Notes: generated from the sequence alone by a model not told the origin. A stretch of 64,000 nt of DNA from Hemileia vastatrix (GCA_030280995.1 JASXTE010000011.1:17440603-17504602), one strand, 5' to 3'. Positions 46,484 to 58,499 are shown, counted from the first letter of the stretch. Made by a program: numbers and translations.

Positions 46484-46630
46484 TGTAATGCCCTGTGCAC
46501 ATGAATCCCAAAAACCCAATGGTAAGCTTGCTCTCTTCACCCCATGTCATAATGAAGAGAGGGGACTTGTGCACACAGTCTACATACATTAAAAGCCACA
46601 GTTTCAGTTCTCACTAGTCTAAACCTAACA
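46484..46630 (-). repeat. 3' LTR of the copia element
   Basis: 147 bp, same length and ends as 51,314-51,460, differing at scattered positions. Confidence 0.8.
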
Positions 46631-46731
46631 CCCCCCCTGCAACAAGGCCTCTACCACCAATATCCTAATAGCAAAATATTAAAAATTAAAGAAAGAAAAA
46701 GATAAATATGATGAAAAAAATAAAATAAAAA

Positions 46732-47290
46732 CTAAGTTCCAACTGAAAGATAAGACAAACAATTTTGAATATTCAAACCACCCAATGACTTTGTCATACA
46801 ATCTGCCTTTTGATCTCTACTAGGCACCCAATTAAGAAGTACTTCTTTGTTGAACATTAGATGATTGACAAAATAGAAATCTCTCTTTGATTGTCTTGCA
46901 TCCTTATTTGGTGAATGGTCTTTTCCTCTCCTCACTGTTGTCTGATTAACACAATAAAGACAAACTGCGTCTTGATATTTAACAAAGTCCTCAAGAAAGT
47001 TTTTGACCCATAAGCCAGTCCTGACACCTGATGAAAAAGCCATGTATTCTGTTGTTGAAGTAGATAGTGCCACTGTCTATTGCTGTTCCGCACTCCAGAT
47101 AATAGGTACCTTGCAGAAATATATGATATGGCCTTGAGAAGCTCTATCACCTTCATGAACACTCCTTCTTGAACCAGCATAGACTTCAACTTTTGCAACC
47201 AAATCTGAATGAGAAAGAAATATCTTAAATGTGAAATGAGCTGTTGGTTAAAGATAAGCCACAAGATGGTTTAAAGCTTTCCAATGATCT
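46732..47290 (-). pseudogene. Copia RNase H
   Basis: Frames 47,264-46,932 and 47,073-46,732 overlap. The second has LSTSTTEYMAFSSGVRTGLW (copia STTEAEY-type motif), LYCVNQTT, HSPNKDARQSKRDFYFV and the QKADCMTKSL end, the standard copia C-terminus. The two frames are out of phase, and the sequence stops at 47,290 at the solo LTR, within the RT-RNase H connection. Confidence 0.82.
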
Positions 47291-48446
47291 TGTCAGTGTG
47301 TGCTAGCATTTAAGTATGATTTAATAGTAAATATTAATAATCTCACTACTTATTGTTAAATTATTTAGTGATTAAACCTCAGGGGAAGACTAATAAAATA
47401 GTTATTCTCAATATAAACTTACAATACTTGGATTTCATGCATTCTAGTGGTGGAAAATAGAATAATAAAATATAGTTAGAGCTTATATAAAGATAATATA
47501 AATTTATAAATGCTTTATAATATATTTATATATGATAATAATTGTTTTGTAATGTTTTTTTAATGTGTGGTAAGTAAGTGATGTCCAATAACCCATCAAA
47601 ATCCACTGGAGTGCAGAGACCTTCAATCCAGATGATATCACTGCTATCCCCAGCAATTAAAGCACTGTGAAGGCCCGAAAACTCCCCATGGGGTTCACTT
47701 CAAGCATTTTCAACACCCAGACTTCCAGTAAGGACCTTCCATCATAAATAATGAAACCACAAACCCATACCATAAATGGAATTAATAGATAAAAGCGGAT
47801 ACCATAAAGAAACAGGTAAAATAACTCATCCAAAACGTATATAATGAAACAAAAAGAATATAAATAAACCAAATTAACTTTCCAAGATCCCAATAACATC
47901 CTTAAGCATCCATATTAACCCAGTAATGATATCCCAACCCATAAATCTGTGAAAATCCATCCAAGGAAGCAGATTAAGCTGTCCAAACTGGATATATGCG
48001 CCTGAAATAGCTGTATATGCTTGTGTAGGAGTTTTGAGTCCACCGGATACATCCATATGAGATAAAATAAGCAGAAAAATAAATATTATAGGCTATTAAG
48101 AGGTTAAAAACCAATTATTGACCTAAATATACATAAAATAACTACATATTTCACTGAATACAAGGTTTATGTATACATATAAGCTTATGTATTTCTATAA
48201 TTACTTAATATCACTTAAGATAAGTATATTATGACTCCATTAACACCTTAATAAGTATTATTAGGCTATGGATAAGCTATTTAAACTACTATAAGTCATG
48301 TAATAGTGTAATAATTATATATATATGTATTATAACCATATGTATAAGTATTTTAACCTTATTTTTAAGTTATAATCTTACTTTAATTAAGGTTATATTA
48401 TTTTAAACTTAATAATTACTCAGTCCTCGAGATACCTAGGCTGAAA
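47291..48446 (-). repeat. Solo T-family LTR in the copia pol
   Basis: 1156 bp, TGTCAG to CTGAAA, with a perfect GATCT duplication at 47,286-47,290 and 48,447-48,451. The copia reading continues across it from 48,452 to 47,290, falling in the segment between the RT and RNase H. Confidence 0.9.
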
Positions 48447-48451
48447 GATCT

Positions 48452-49467
48452 TCTGATGGATGTCTGGAAAAGTGTGCTAATAGATTGACAGCATAAGCAA
48501 TATCTGGCCAAGTTACTTGTGCCAGGTAGCTTAAAGAACCAACAATTGACATGAAACCCAGGGGATCAATTGGAGAAGATTAAGGATCTTCTGAAAATAG
48601 GTTACACATATTTGGAAGGGGAGCCTTAGTATGCAATTGAGAATAAACCCACTATCTGATCCACCTTTTCATTCCACTTAATTTCCAAAACTCCAGCCAA
48701 ATCTGAGAATCAAATGCCACAATTCCATCATCCACATGAAGCCAGATAACTGATGAACCCAGTTTCTTCTTTAAAATATAGACAGAATTATCAAAAAGAC
48801 TCAGTTTATAGTCCAAATTCTTCAAACTTTCCACAATGAACTTCCACCAACATCTTGCTGCTTTCTTTGTATCATAAAAAGCTTTGTGCAACTGGCATGC
48901 TAAAGTGCCATAATTTTTTTCAAGTTCTTCAGGCGGACGGACATAAACTTCATCTTCAATAGGGCTATTCAAATAAGCTGCAACCACATCAAAAGAATAA
49001 ACAAACCAGTTAAACTTTTCTTCCAGAGTAAAAATAAGTTTTAGAGATGTGAAGGTAGCAGTAGGAGCAAAGGTTTCTTGAAAATCATGGCAATATTGCT
49101 GCAAAAATCCTTGAGCTACATAATGTGCCTTGAAATGCTTAGGGTCACGAGCTGAAAGTCCCAGTTTAATAGAAAAAATCCATAGTGCTCCAAGAACTTT
49201 GATTCCAGGTGGAGGTTTAACAAGTGACCAAAATTTCTTCCTGGCATTTAAATTCATTTTTTCAAGCCAAAGACCACTGATGACTGTCTGCATTTTCATA
49301 GCTTGCCTATATGTTTTTGGTGCTTCAGGGAAAAATTCTAAGCAAATATTTTGAATTTCAGTTCCAACAGCATCTTGATCCATTAGTCTTTTATCAAGTT
49401 CAAAATCACCAAGAGTTAACAAATTCACAATAAACAGAAGACCATGTATTTCTGAAGATGAAATCAC
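48452..49467 (-). pseudogene. Copia reverse transcriptase
   Basis: Frame 49,467-48,652 includes ALWIFSIKL, KAHYVAQGFLQQ, ETFAPTATFTSLKLIF, FDVVAAYLNSPIEDEVYV, CQLHKAFYDTKKAARCWW and LHVDDGIV, where copia RTs have YVDD. Both Asp are present with His in place of Tyr. Downstream, 48,600-48,452 encodes the motif before RNase H (PDIAYAVNLLAHFSRHPSE). The frame is broken near 48,650. Confidence 0.85.
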
Positions 49468-50446
49468 ATCACTTTTATCTTGAGGCAGCTGCCCTTCTGA
49501 AATATCAGGTGAGTTAGAGTTATTTCACTTTTCAGAAACTTTTTGAGTTGCTGAATGTAAAGGGAATTAAGCAAAAGCAGATTAAAAAAGCCTGTTGTTT
49601 GTTTGATCCCAGAAAATCCAATCTTTATCACCCCCCACATACCCAACCACATAACATTTCACTTCCCTTACATCAAGTTTCAACCATTGAGATTATTCAA
49701 CATGAACAAAGACAACTTCTCCAAAAGTCCAAAAACAAATCAAGTTGAGGTTTTCTCTTGAACATTGCTTCATATTGAGTTTTTGAAATAGAAACTGAAT
49801 TGGGAAGTGGCAAATTTAGTTAAGCTTCCCAAAAAAATGCTGCACCCCAAAAGAACATTGAAAAATCACTGTTGTTAAGCATTGTTCCACCCATATCAGA
49901 AATAGTCCTATTGCAGTGTCCGGCAACTCCATTTTTTCAGAATGATAAGGCATAGGATGTTCCCACTGAATTCCATGTTCTGATAGATATTTTTTCATCT
50001 TCTGATTAAAATATTCTCCACCATAATCTGAACAAAGAATCTTCAGTTTGAAACTAGTCAACTGCTCCATTTTTAAATAAAATCACATAAAAGCATCAAG
50101 GACTTCATTTTTTGATTGAATGATTTCAATATCAGTGTAGCTTGTCTTCATATCTCAAAAGGAAACATTATAGCATGCTTCATTAAATGTTTCCACTTCA
50201 AAGGGAACCAAAACATCTGAGACAATAATTTCCAAAGGTTCAGGATCACCTTCAGTAGAAAATAGTGTGTGTCTTCAGACATTCTTGCAAAGACAAAATT
50301 CTTCACAATCAACAATTCCAGGAGGAAGATAGGAGGGAAGACCAAGGGCAACACCAGAAGCAAAAAGCTTTTTCATAACTCCTAAGCTGACATGTCCAAG
50401 CATCCAATTCCACTTCATGAGTTCACTTTTAGGCTGTCAAGTTGAA
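49464..50446 (-). pseudogene. Copia integrase
   Basis: Broken frames. 50,363-50,148 holds the pre-core part. 50,070-49,816 has LKILCSDYGGEYFNQKMKKYLSEHGIQWEHPMPY, matching the copia DNGGE-type core, here with Tyr after Asp; the usual PQQNGVAER motif is degraded. 49,652-49,464 is the integrase tail seen in another frame. Confidence 0.75.
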
Positions 50447-50986
50447 TTAGGTTTCCACTGAATTGGGGGGGTCAAATGACAAAAATGGAACTGGAAGCTT
50501 GGAAGACAGAGAGGAGGAAATAGAGGTAGCATTATGCTGAGGAAAAGGACCGTACCACATTCTGAAAAACCACTTGTTTCCACCAGACCACTTTGCTTTA
50601 GCTAATTCAGTATCACCTTTTTTTAGATAAAAATGATTTGCTGCATTGGCATAGAATAAAACCCCAGACTTTAATATTGCAGATCCAGAAATAAAGGTAC
50701 TTCTAGCAGTTGGACAGAAAAAAACTCTTTTGATGGTGAAGTTGAAGTTATCAAAGCCTTTCAGGATGATGGAGACAATGCCTGTTACAAACTGTTGAGA
50801 TTCAGGATCATCCTTGACAATAAGAGGAATATTTTTAGGTAAGTATTTCAATTCAGAAAATATATATAAATCCCCACTCATATGATCAGTTGCATAGGGA
50901 TTAAACAAAGCTAGTTTTTTGTGGAGATGGGGGAGTAGTTGAATGAGAACAGTATTGATGATAATAGCCAAAAGGAGAAATCCCAT
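50447..50986 (-). pseudogene. Copia protease and GAG-pre-integrase segment
   Basis: A 179-residue open frame. YATDHMSGDLYIF near residue 31 corresponds to the copia protease loop (DSGASDHM type), but the catalytic Asp-Ser-Gly part is changed to a Pro-Tyr-Ala context. A region follows with GFDNFNFTIKRVFFCPTARSTFISGSAILKSG, typical of the stretch before the copia integrase. Residues 1-20 are hydrophobic and probably not native gag. Confidence 0.65.
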
Positions 50987-51313
50987 AGAAGCGAAAAAAT
51001 GTAGCGGTAGGCCCAGATGAATGGTAACCAGACCTCCAATTTGAGTTAGAAAGATATGAATTTTTGATCTTATTAAGGAAGAAAAAAAAAGAAGAAAAAA
51101 AAATTAAACTGTTCTTTTATTTATTTATTATTTATTTATTTTATTTTATTTATTTTATGTTTATATATTTATTTATATTTCTTGATTCTAATATCTATAA
51201 TATCTAAACAACTTGATGACTCTTTTGATTATTTTATATTATCTATCATATTTTTCTTTCTTTACTCGCTTGTTATTTGTCTGCAACTTGTAACACACTA
51301 AACACCCATAACC
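50987..51313. other. Remnant leader of the copia element
   Basis: No gene. AT-rich with ATTTATTTATT runs; short for a copia leader plus gag, so gag has been lost. Confidence 0.55.
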
Positions 51314-51460
51314 TGTAATTCCCTGTGCACCCAAATCCCAAAGCCCCAATGGTAAGCTCGTTCTCTTCACCCTGTGTCAGAATGAAGAGAGGGGACTTGG
51401 GCACACAGTCTACATACATTAAAGGCCACAGTTACAGTTCTCACTAATCTAAACCTAACA
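51314..51460 (-). repeat. 5' LTR of the copia element
   Basis: 147 bp, TGTAATTCCC to CCTAACA, paired with 46,484-46,630. Confidence 0.8.
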
Positions 51461-51506
51461 GAAAAGATCCTCAAGGCAAATTTTCCATGGTTTAAGCATT
51501 TACTTA

Positions 51507-51761
51507 CACCGTGAGAGAATTGATGCCATTTATTGCTTTTTCCACCTGATTGTTTGACCTGTCAGTCAAGAGATCTATCATTTATTGGCTTAAAAAGTTT
51601 CAAACAACTTCTATTGATGTAAAGACTGTTGATGTTGACCTATTGGAGGAAAAAAAAACTTGTTTGAAATGTCTTAAGTCAATAAATGATAGATTTCTTG
51701 ACTGACAGGTCAAATGATTGGGTGGTGAAAAGCACATAATGCCATCAATTCTCTTGTAGTG
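51507..51761. mobile_element. 255-bp MITE
   Basis: The two halves are long imperfect inverted repeats, roughly 95 bp each: AGAGAATTGATG, TTTGACCTGTCAGTCAAG and TTTCAAACAA in one half and their complements in the other. The ends are CACCGTGAG and its counterpart TTGTAGTG, flanked by TTA on both sides (51,504-51,506 and 51,762-51,764). A 3-bp TTA duplication fits PIF/Harbinger-derived or CACTA-type non-autonomous elements. No coding capacity. Confidence 0.82.
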
Positions 51762-52578
51762 TTATTCTTATGGAGAATGACTGCAAAAAATAATTCTACA
51801 GTAACAATTGTGTAAAAAGGACTAATAGTTGTGTAGGAGGACAAGTGATTATTTATTTTTGGGGAATCACTTTAGGATAGATATTATAACTTTTATGTGG
51901 CAACTCCCTATTTGAATAATTAGAGAGTTAGTCTAGTTAGAATTTGAAATTACTTAGCTAAATATTTAAATCTTCATTAATGGATGATCAAGGAGGAGAA
52001 TTGATGGTAATTTGAGGAAGTCATTGGCCAGAAAAATTACAAATGTATAGCAGGGGTACATTGTACTAGTTTTTACTTAGAATTAAATAATAACATGTTT
52101 TAATTTTACCTTGCTTAATGGCATTTTTGAACTTACCTCCTTATTTATTGCTGATATTATTTTACTAATTTTAAACCCAACCTCTAAGAGATCATATACA
52201 TTCAACAGTTATTATTACAAAAATATTGGAAGCTTCTAACCATCTTGGTAACATGTCAAAACTATTCCTTAAGTGTGGTAGAGAAATGAAAGTTCTATAT
52301 TACTAAGCTATGGACACAGCACAAGATGTGTTGCTTCTCCTTTTTATAAAAACAGAAGAACCTTACACTCTAATATTTTAAAGACAGTGTAATGATTTAT
52401 ATAGTGTCGTGAGTGAGAGAAGAGAGTTTATAGACAATATCAAAAATATAGAGAATATTTAGAAGATATTTGGAAAATAAAATGATGCAGATGTCTCCAG
52501 TTAGATCTATTGTAAGTAAGCAGTAGTATTCTTATCTACACACTCTTAAAGCACACACCCTCTCTAAGACTACCCTTA
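51762..52578. other. Unassigned AT-rich DNA
   Basis: No gene, repeat partner or RNA gene recognised. It ends at the LTR of element E. Confidence 0.5.
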
Positions 52579-52872
52579 TGTTAGTATTTGAGTTGAGAGA
52601 TAAGGAGAAGTGCTATGGGAACTATGCATTGTAATAGGTGGAAGAAAGGGATATTGAATAAGGGGGTTTTATGGGGCAAGATCTGTGGGGTGCTCCTTAT
52701 TGGACAACTTATATAGTAATCCAGTTACTTCATAGTCTCTTGTAGGTGTAACCCTCACTTTAGCAAGCCCCAAAATACTCAGTCTAGTTTTTTCACTGCT
52801 GTATTAGCATAGTCAGTCCCATTTCAGGCTAGTTTTAGTGCTATTAGTATTCTGCCCTCCTAGCTCTTAACA
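52579..52872 (+). repeat. 5' LTR of E
   Basis: 294 bp. Matches 53,273-53,580 in reverse complement. Confidence 0.78.
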
Positions 52873-52931
52873 TTTTGTCTTATCTACAACTGGTGCACTA
52901 CAAAACAATTGTGAACTCTACAGGTAAATCT

Positions 52932-53272
52932 GATGCAGAACTCCTCGCTTCAATGCTAGAGTAGATGAAAAACATGCAAGAACAGAATTCCAGACTCCTG
53001 GAATGTCTAGCAGTAAAAAAACCCTCATATCATGGCCTTATAGAGGTAGAGTTGGACACTGCTGAAGCTGAAGCACAGGCACTTCACACTAAACTAGAAC
53101 CACCCATCAAAGGCCCAAAGATTGTAGTCCTAAAAATCTTTGATGAAAGGCAAGGCCCCTGTGAAGATCAGTATGCATCAAAGGTAAGCCTTTATGTCTT
53201 ACCCAACAGTCATCAGCTTCCAGATGAGACATCAAAAATTGGATATAAATCTCTTTTATCACAGATGAGGCA
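52932..53272 (+). pseudogene. Gag N-terminus of E
   Basis: The in-phase frame reads SMLE-stop-MKNMQEQNSRLLECLA, then an acidic linker and YASKVSLYVLPNSHQLPDETSKI, which resembles the FINQLxLY..P..FPDDRSKI motif of Ty3 gag. The TAG before Met (52,962-52,964) could be a former CAG. The frame is cut by D's LTR. Confidence 0.6.
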
Positions 53273-53580
53273 TGTTATAACATAAGAGGGAGGACTACTA
53301 CTAGCACTGATACTAGCCTAACATGGGAATGACAATTCTACTTGAGCAGTGAGACAAACTAGACTGACTATGTTGGGACTACCTACAGTGATATGGGACT
53401 ATGCTGATACAGAAGTGAGACTAAGAAGTAACTGGATTACTATATAAGTTTTCTAATGAGTAGCACCCCACATATCTTGACCCATAAAACCCCCTTATGC
53501 AATGTCCCTTGCTTCTGACTGATACAATGCATAGTACCCAAAGCACTTGTTCTCCTCACCTATCAACCCAAATCCTAACA
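53273..53580 (-). repeat. 3' LTR of D
   Basis: 308 bp, TGTTATAACAT on the plus-strand left end to CCTAACA on the right. Confidence 0.75.
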
Positions 53581-53584
53581 TTAA

Positions 53585-53888
53585 CCCCTTTTTTATCCCT
53601 CTTGCTACTACATAGCCTTTCCAATGCACCAGGTACTGAACCTTCCCTCTGTGAACCTGCTTAGAAAAAATCTTTACTGCCTCAAACTCTTCTTCATTTC
53701 CAACATAGATTGGTTCCGGTGGCTCTTCTGGGTGCCCAGGTATTGTGTCCTCTTGGTGCTTTGTGAGTAAGGAGATATTGAACACTGGGTGCACTTTTCT
53801 CATTAAAATTGGTAGTTCCAATTCATATGCTGAGTCAGATATTTTGCGCTTGATCTTAAAAAGGCTGACCTTCTTGCAATCTAGCTTG
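53585..53888 (-). pseudogene. Chromodomain of D
   Basis: The minus-strand frame shows the integrase tail (KIKRKISDSAYELELP, HPVFNISLL), a proline/acidic linker and a chromodomain start (FEAVKIFSKQVHRGKVQYLVHWKGY). The usual W-E-P end is replaced by unrelated residues before the LTR, so the chromodomain is incomplete. The reading frame continues spuriously into the LTR to 53,495. Confidence 0.8.
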
Positions 53889-54050
53889 TGTCACCGGAAA
53901 GCCTATGCACAAGGTCAAGGGTGTTCCTGAGTAAGTGATACTGGAAGTGTAATTGAGGACTACTGAAAATTACAGAGGATTACTTCCAGGAAGTAATTTG
54001 AAGATACATGAAAGATAAACTATCTGCTTTGAGGCAAGTTCAAGATAAAT

Positions 54051-56708
54051 CACAGCAGGAAAAAAGTGTGCACTAGACTTGTAGTGCTTTTTTCTATCCC
54101 TTGTTGTGATTCCACTTGCAACTTCAATCTATTTCACTGAATGAATGTGTTCTATCTCATTGCTCCCACCTTCCTACCTCATGTTTCCTTCCTTTATTTC
54201 CACTCTATTCTTACAACTCTACTCAATTACTACAAGACTAAGCAGGGGCAATGTGCATCATATGAGTGGCTTGCTGAATATTCTAGAGGAAATGAAAAAT
54301 AGGTTACTGAAGCAGTTAAGAGTTTCCATTTGAATACCAAAGAAAATCAGAAGAAGTAAACAAAAGGAGATGTAAGAGCTAAGTGGTGCAGTAATAAATA
54401 CAGTGACAGTCGCTCACCATAATGATGAATTTTACAACTGGATTTGAAGCTGGTGTAAAGGAGAATAGGGTTCAAACAATATCAGCTTTGCTTAAGACTC
54501 TACTGTGTTAGCTTAGTGGTGGAAGCTTTACTCAGTATTTTTCACACTGCTTGTGCAAATTTTTTTTCCTCCAATACTTTACTCAAAAGTGAAAATTTGT
54601 GAAGGAGAATAAACGATTATGCTTGCCAGTCTTAATTGTGCAATATGAATATCAGTATTAAATATCCTCTTTTTTTCATCCTATTGATATAAAATTTCAA
54701 AAAAAATGAAGAATTAAGTAAGCACAACTTTGTCATTGTAATGGATAGATAATTCAATATGATTGTTGAAAATCCAATGAGCTATTCAGGTTTATATTGA
54801 AAGTGAAATTGGCCAGGTTATAGCTATTTCAACCTAACATGTGATTTTCACTAAGAAGTGCTAAATCTCACTCAAATTTTAAAATAAAATACCAATTTCA
54901 AGATATAGAAAGTTTAGTATGATAGTTCCAAGTCCAATGAGCTATTCAGATTTAGAATCTAAGTAAAATTGGCAATGCTATATCCATTTCAACCTAACAT
55001 GTTATTTTCACTAAGAAGTACTATATCTCATTCAAATTTTTAGCTAAAATAATATTTTTAAGATACAGAAAGGTTAAAATTGTGATTCCAAATCCAGTGA
55101 GTAGTTTAGATTTAGAATCTAAGTAAATTGGTAAAGTTATAGCTATTTCAACTTAAAATGAACCTAGCATGTAATTTTTACTGAGAAGTGACACATCTCA
55201 TTAATTTTTATGACTTGGAAAATAAGACTTATATTCTAAATCTGAATAGCTCATTGTTTTGCAATTACTATACTAAAATTTATATATCTTTAAATTATTA
55301 TGGTTACTTAAAATTTGAGTGAGATGTGGAAGTTCTTAGTGAAAATCAGATGTTAGGTTGAAATAGCTATAACTTTGCAAATTTTACTTAGATTGTAAAT
55401 TTAAATAGCTCATTGGATTTGGAATTACTATATTAAATTTTCTGTATCTTTAAAATATTATTTTAGCTAAAAATTTGAGTGAGATATATTACTTCTTAGT
55501 GAAAATAACATGTTAGGTTGAAATGGATATAAAATTACCAAATTTACTTAGATTTTAAATCTTAAAAGCTCATTGGATTTTGGAATAATCATATTAACCT
55601 TTCTATATCTTGAAATTATTTTTGAATTTAAAAATTTGAGTGAGATATAGCACTTCTTAGTGGAAATCACATGTTAGGTTGAAATAGCTATAACTTAGCC
55701 GATTTCACTTCAATTATAAACCTGAATAGATCATTGCATTTTAAACAATCATACTTACTTATATATCTATTAAAATGACAAAGTTATGCTTACTTAATTC
55801 TTAATTTGTTGTTGAAAATATTATATCAACAGGATGAAAAAAACAGGATATTCAATATTGATATTTATATTGCATAATTAAGACTGGCAAGCATAATCGT
55901 TCATTCTCCTTCACAAATTTTAAATTTTGAGTAAAGTGTTGGGGGAAAAAAAATTGCACAAGCGGTGAGAAAAATACTGAGTAAATCTTCCACCACTAAA
56001 CTAACACAGTATAGTCTTAAGTGAAGCTGATATTGTTTGAGCCCTATTTTTCTTTACACCAGCTTCAATTCCAGTTTTAAAAATTACCATTATGGTAAGT
56101 GACTGTCACTGTATTTATTACTGCATCACTTAGCTCTTACATTTTTATTTGTCCACTTTTGCTAATTTTCTTTGGTATGCAAATGGAAAATCTTCACTGC
56201 TTCAGTAACCTGTTTTTTAGTGCCTCTAGACTATTTAGCAAGCAACTTGGATGATGCGCATTGCCCCCCTTAGTCTAGTAGTAATTGAAGCATTTGTGAA
56301 GTGCAGTGGAGAATGAGAGAAAGTGGAAGGGACATATAACAATAGATAGTGTAAGGGAAATATAACAATAGAAAGTGGAAGAGAAGTATAACAATAGGAA
56401 GTGGAAGGGGAAGATAATAAGCGAAAGTAAAAGTGAAATATAACAATAAAAAGTGGAAGGTAAGGATAACAGTAGAAAGTGGAGATATAGAAAATGGAAA
56501 AGAGAGTAGAAGTAAGGAAATATTAGATTGGGAAAAATGAAGTGATGTCTCAGGAGAAGAGAGAAAAAATAAAAAGGGGAGGTGAGAGATAAGTGAAATT
56601 TAGGTGAGGGAATACACAAAGGGAATCACTACTGGAATCCTCATTAGAATCATTTTAGGAAGTAAAAAAAAGTACTAGATGTCTAGTGCACTCTTTTTTC
56701 CCGCTGTG
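54051..56708. mobile_element. Long-inverted-repeat (foldback-like) element
   Basis: 2658 bp starting CACAGCAGGAAAAAAG and ending CTTTTTTCCCGCTGTG, with AAT on both sides (54,048-54,050; 56,709-56,711). The two halves are imperfect inverted repeats almost to the centre near 55,230. Each arm contains three or four ~160-bp subrepeats (CCAATGAGCTATTCAG, TTTCAACCTAACATGT, CACTAAGAAGTG). The right arm also has a 26-bp minisatellite. There is no coding region; CAC/GTG ends with a 3-bp duplication resemble CACTA-type elements, but class membership is open. Confidence 0.8.
56319..56485 (+). repeat. 26-bp minisatellite
   Basis: Six to seven units of GAAAGTGGAAGGGACATATAAC-type sequence. It accounts for a tyrosine/phenylalanine-rich open frame on the minus strand that I do not regard as a gene. 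Confidence 0.85.
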
Positions 56709-57464
56709 AATAATATTTTATGGTAGAATAATACTAAAATTCAAGGAATCTCACAAAGGGATGTAAATTAATAACCAAAAATTATTTAGGAGTTTTTGGA
56801 AGTTTTGAATAGAAATTGATTATTAAGAAAGGTAGGAAACAATATTAGATTTATATAAATGTAACAATTATCACAAAAATATTATAATTTAATGCTAAGG
56901 AATGTCAAACCAAATTACACCATTTATATAGATAACTTCAACTCACATTGACCCTTTTAATTATCTGCCCTTAATTTACCACTGACACTCTGTTATAAAC
57001 CTCAGATCCTTTAACATCACTCCTATTCACACTCACAGATCTTTAATTACATTTAATCACACAATAACCCAATATTAAAACTATACTATTTTATCTGAGC
57101 ACTAATACACCACTCATTTGCTTAAAGTTAAAAAGTATAAGCAGATGATTTACTAATTTAGATTTATGGTCTAGATAGAGCAGTTGCTAGTGTGTTTGAA
57201 TAGAGAAAAAAAGGAGAATAGAAGTTTCTAGGTAGATGTTGCTTTCTGTGCTTCAAGTATGGATTTGTGTATTGATATATGAATTAAAAGATTGACTTTC
57301 TTATTTGAGTGTTATGTAACACATGAAAGATTCCCAGGTTTAACATTTGAGCTCTGTTGAGAATTACAAATTATCATTAACCTTATCTCTTCATCTATCT
57401 CTTCTTGATTGAAAGAAATTTTTACCAGAATTTTGTAGATAGATTTTAATTTAATATCTTTACT

Positions 57465-58496
57465 ATGACCAATAATAACCACCCCAACCCTACTCCACCT
57501 CATCCCCAAGCTGACGGAAGGATTCCAACTTTCCAATTTAAAATAGCATGCACATACTGCATTGCTCTTGACCTCTTCTGTGAGAGAGCACAACATCCTG
57601 GGGCCATCCTAACAATTTCAAGTTTTGTTGATTGTACCAAGTGACATGGGACAAGTTGGAAAAGAATCCAACCATCAAAGATTGATATTTGATGACCAAA
57701 TTCTGGTCAATCATCAAAGATCAGTAAATTTTCCAGGATATTTAGGAAGTACCGGATGAGAAAAATTTGGTGGTAGATGGTGCTGGGTATGCTTTGGATA
57801 AGGAGGAAAGGGAAGAGATTTTCAGTCGAGTAGATAGTTTAAGGCAAGGGAAGAGGCTGGTGACTACTGACAAAGAGATAAATGAATTGGTCAAGGATTG
57901 ATCAGATCTGGTAGTGGAGGTAACTCCTACTGTAAAACATTGTTGACTAATGGTCAAAGATTATGATGATGAGGCAGTGGTTGTGGTTGAATCCACAAAA
58001 TCCAGTTTATTTATTGAAGATGATTCAGTGTTTGAAGTAAGTGTTTTAAAATTTAACTTTTGTTTTGTCTTGGTAGCTGATTGATCCTTTATTTTTGTGA
58101 GGCAGAAAAAAATGAAGTATTGCCTATCAAACCAGAGTTAGTAGTGGTAAAACCTCAAGCCAATGTTGAGCTACTGGTCAAGGCTGGTCCCTCAAAGACT
58201 TCCCCACAGAACCCACAAATATTACTTTGAGTGGGGAGGCATTATTAGATCAGGTGTGATCAAAGGAGCTGAGCCAGGCTCACTGAACCACTTTCATCAC
58301 ACAATTGTGCAATGAGATTGACATAATAGTGAATCTGGCTCCCTTGATGTTGACAAGGAATTACTGGATATTTTTGAGGAGTTTCCAGATGGGGAAGAAG
58401 TAGTATTTGAAAACAGTAGAAGGGATATTTGAAAGGTAGTTGAAAAGATGAAGGAGTCAATATGAAGAAAAGTAGAAGAGAAAATTTTGAAATAGA
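57465..58496 (+). pseudogene. Degenerate antisense accessory gene of C
   Basis: Homologue of the 290-residue antisense product of A. From ATG 57,465 it reads a proline-rich start with TPPHPQADGRI (A: TPPHPKADGGI), a Cys-bearing segment (CTYCIALDLFCE against CTACESMEYFCV), then stops and frameshifts. The exon 1 end DDSVFE|GTAAGT at about 58,038 sits at the same intron position as in A (DPIFE|GTAAGT). The C-terminal GEEVVFE and VVEKMKESI are recognisable near 58,400-58,465. Confidence 0.7.
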
Positions 58497-58499
58497 GAA

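Larger units (their letters stand above)
46484..51460 (-). mobile_element. Ty1/copia element, gag missing, split by a solo LTR
   Basis: 147-bp LTRs at both ends (46,484-46,630 and 51,314-51,460; TGTAAT to CCTAACA on the plus strand). The order on the minus strand is protease, GAG-pre-integrase, integrase, RT, RNase H, as in Ty1/copia and unlike the Ty3 elements nearby. A purine tract GCAGGGGGG precedes the 3' LTR on the element strand. Little or no gag lies between the 5' LTR and the protease. I found no clear target duplication (TAAAG against GAAAA). Confidence 0.85.
52579..53272 (+). mobile_element. Element E: 5' LTR and start of gag
   Basis: LTR 52,579-52,872 (TGTTAG to TTAACA), leader, then gag until element D cuts in at 53,273. 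The LTR is an inverted, diverged copy of D's LTR (shared GGGGGTTTTATGGG, TGGGGTGCT and TATATAGTAATCCAGTTACTTC). Confidence 0.75.
53273..53888 (-). mobile_element. Element D: chromodomain end and 3' LTR
   Basis: Minus-strand Ty3 element whose integrase tail/chromodomain (53,888-53,590) leads through a purine tract (AAAAAAGGGG) into its 3' LTR (53,273-53,580). Element C begins at 53,889 inside D's coding region. The rest of D should lie beyond the right edge. Confidence 0.75.
53889..57328 (-). repeat. 3' LTR of C, interrupted
   Basis: The left piece, 53,889-54,050, aligns with B's LTR from TGTCACC onward. The right piece, 56,709-57,328, resumes at AATAATATTTTATGG..ATCTCACAAAGGGATG, again as in B. 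About 780 bp of LTR remains when the insertion is removed. Confidence 0.8.

Noticed and set aside
56275..56619. 114-residue minus-strand frame rich in Phe, Ser and Tyr
   Set aside because: Encoded by the 26-bp minisatellite of the foldback element.
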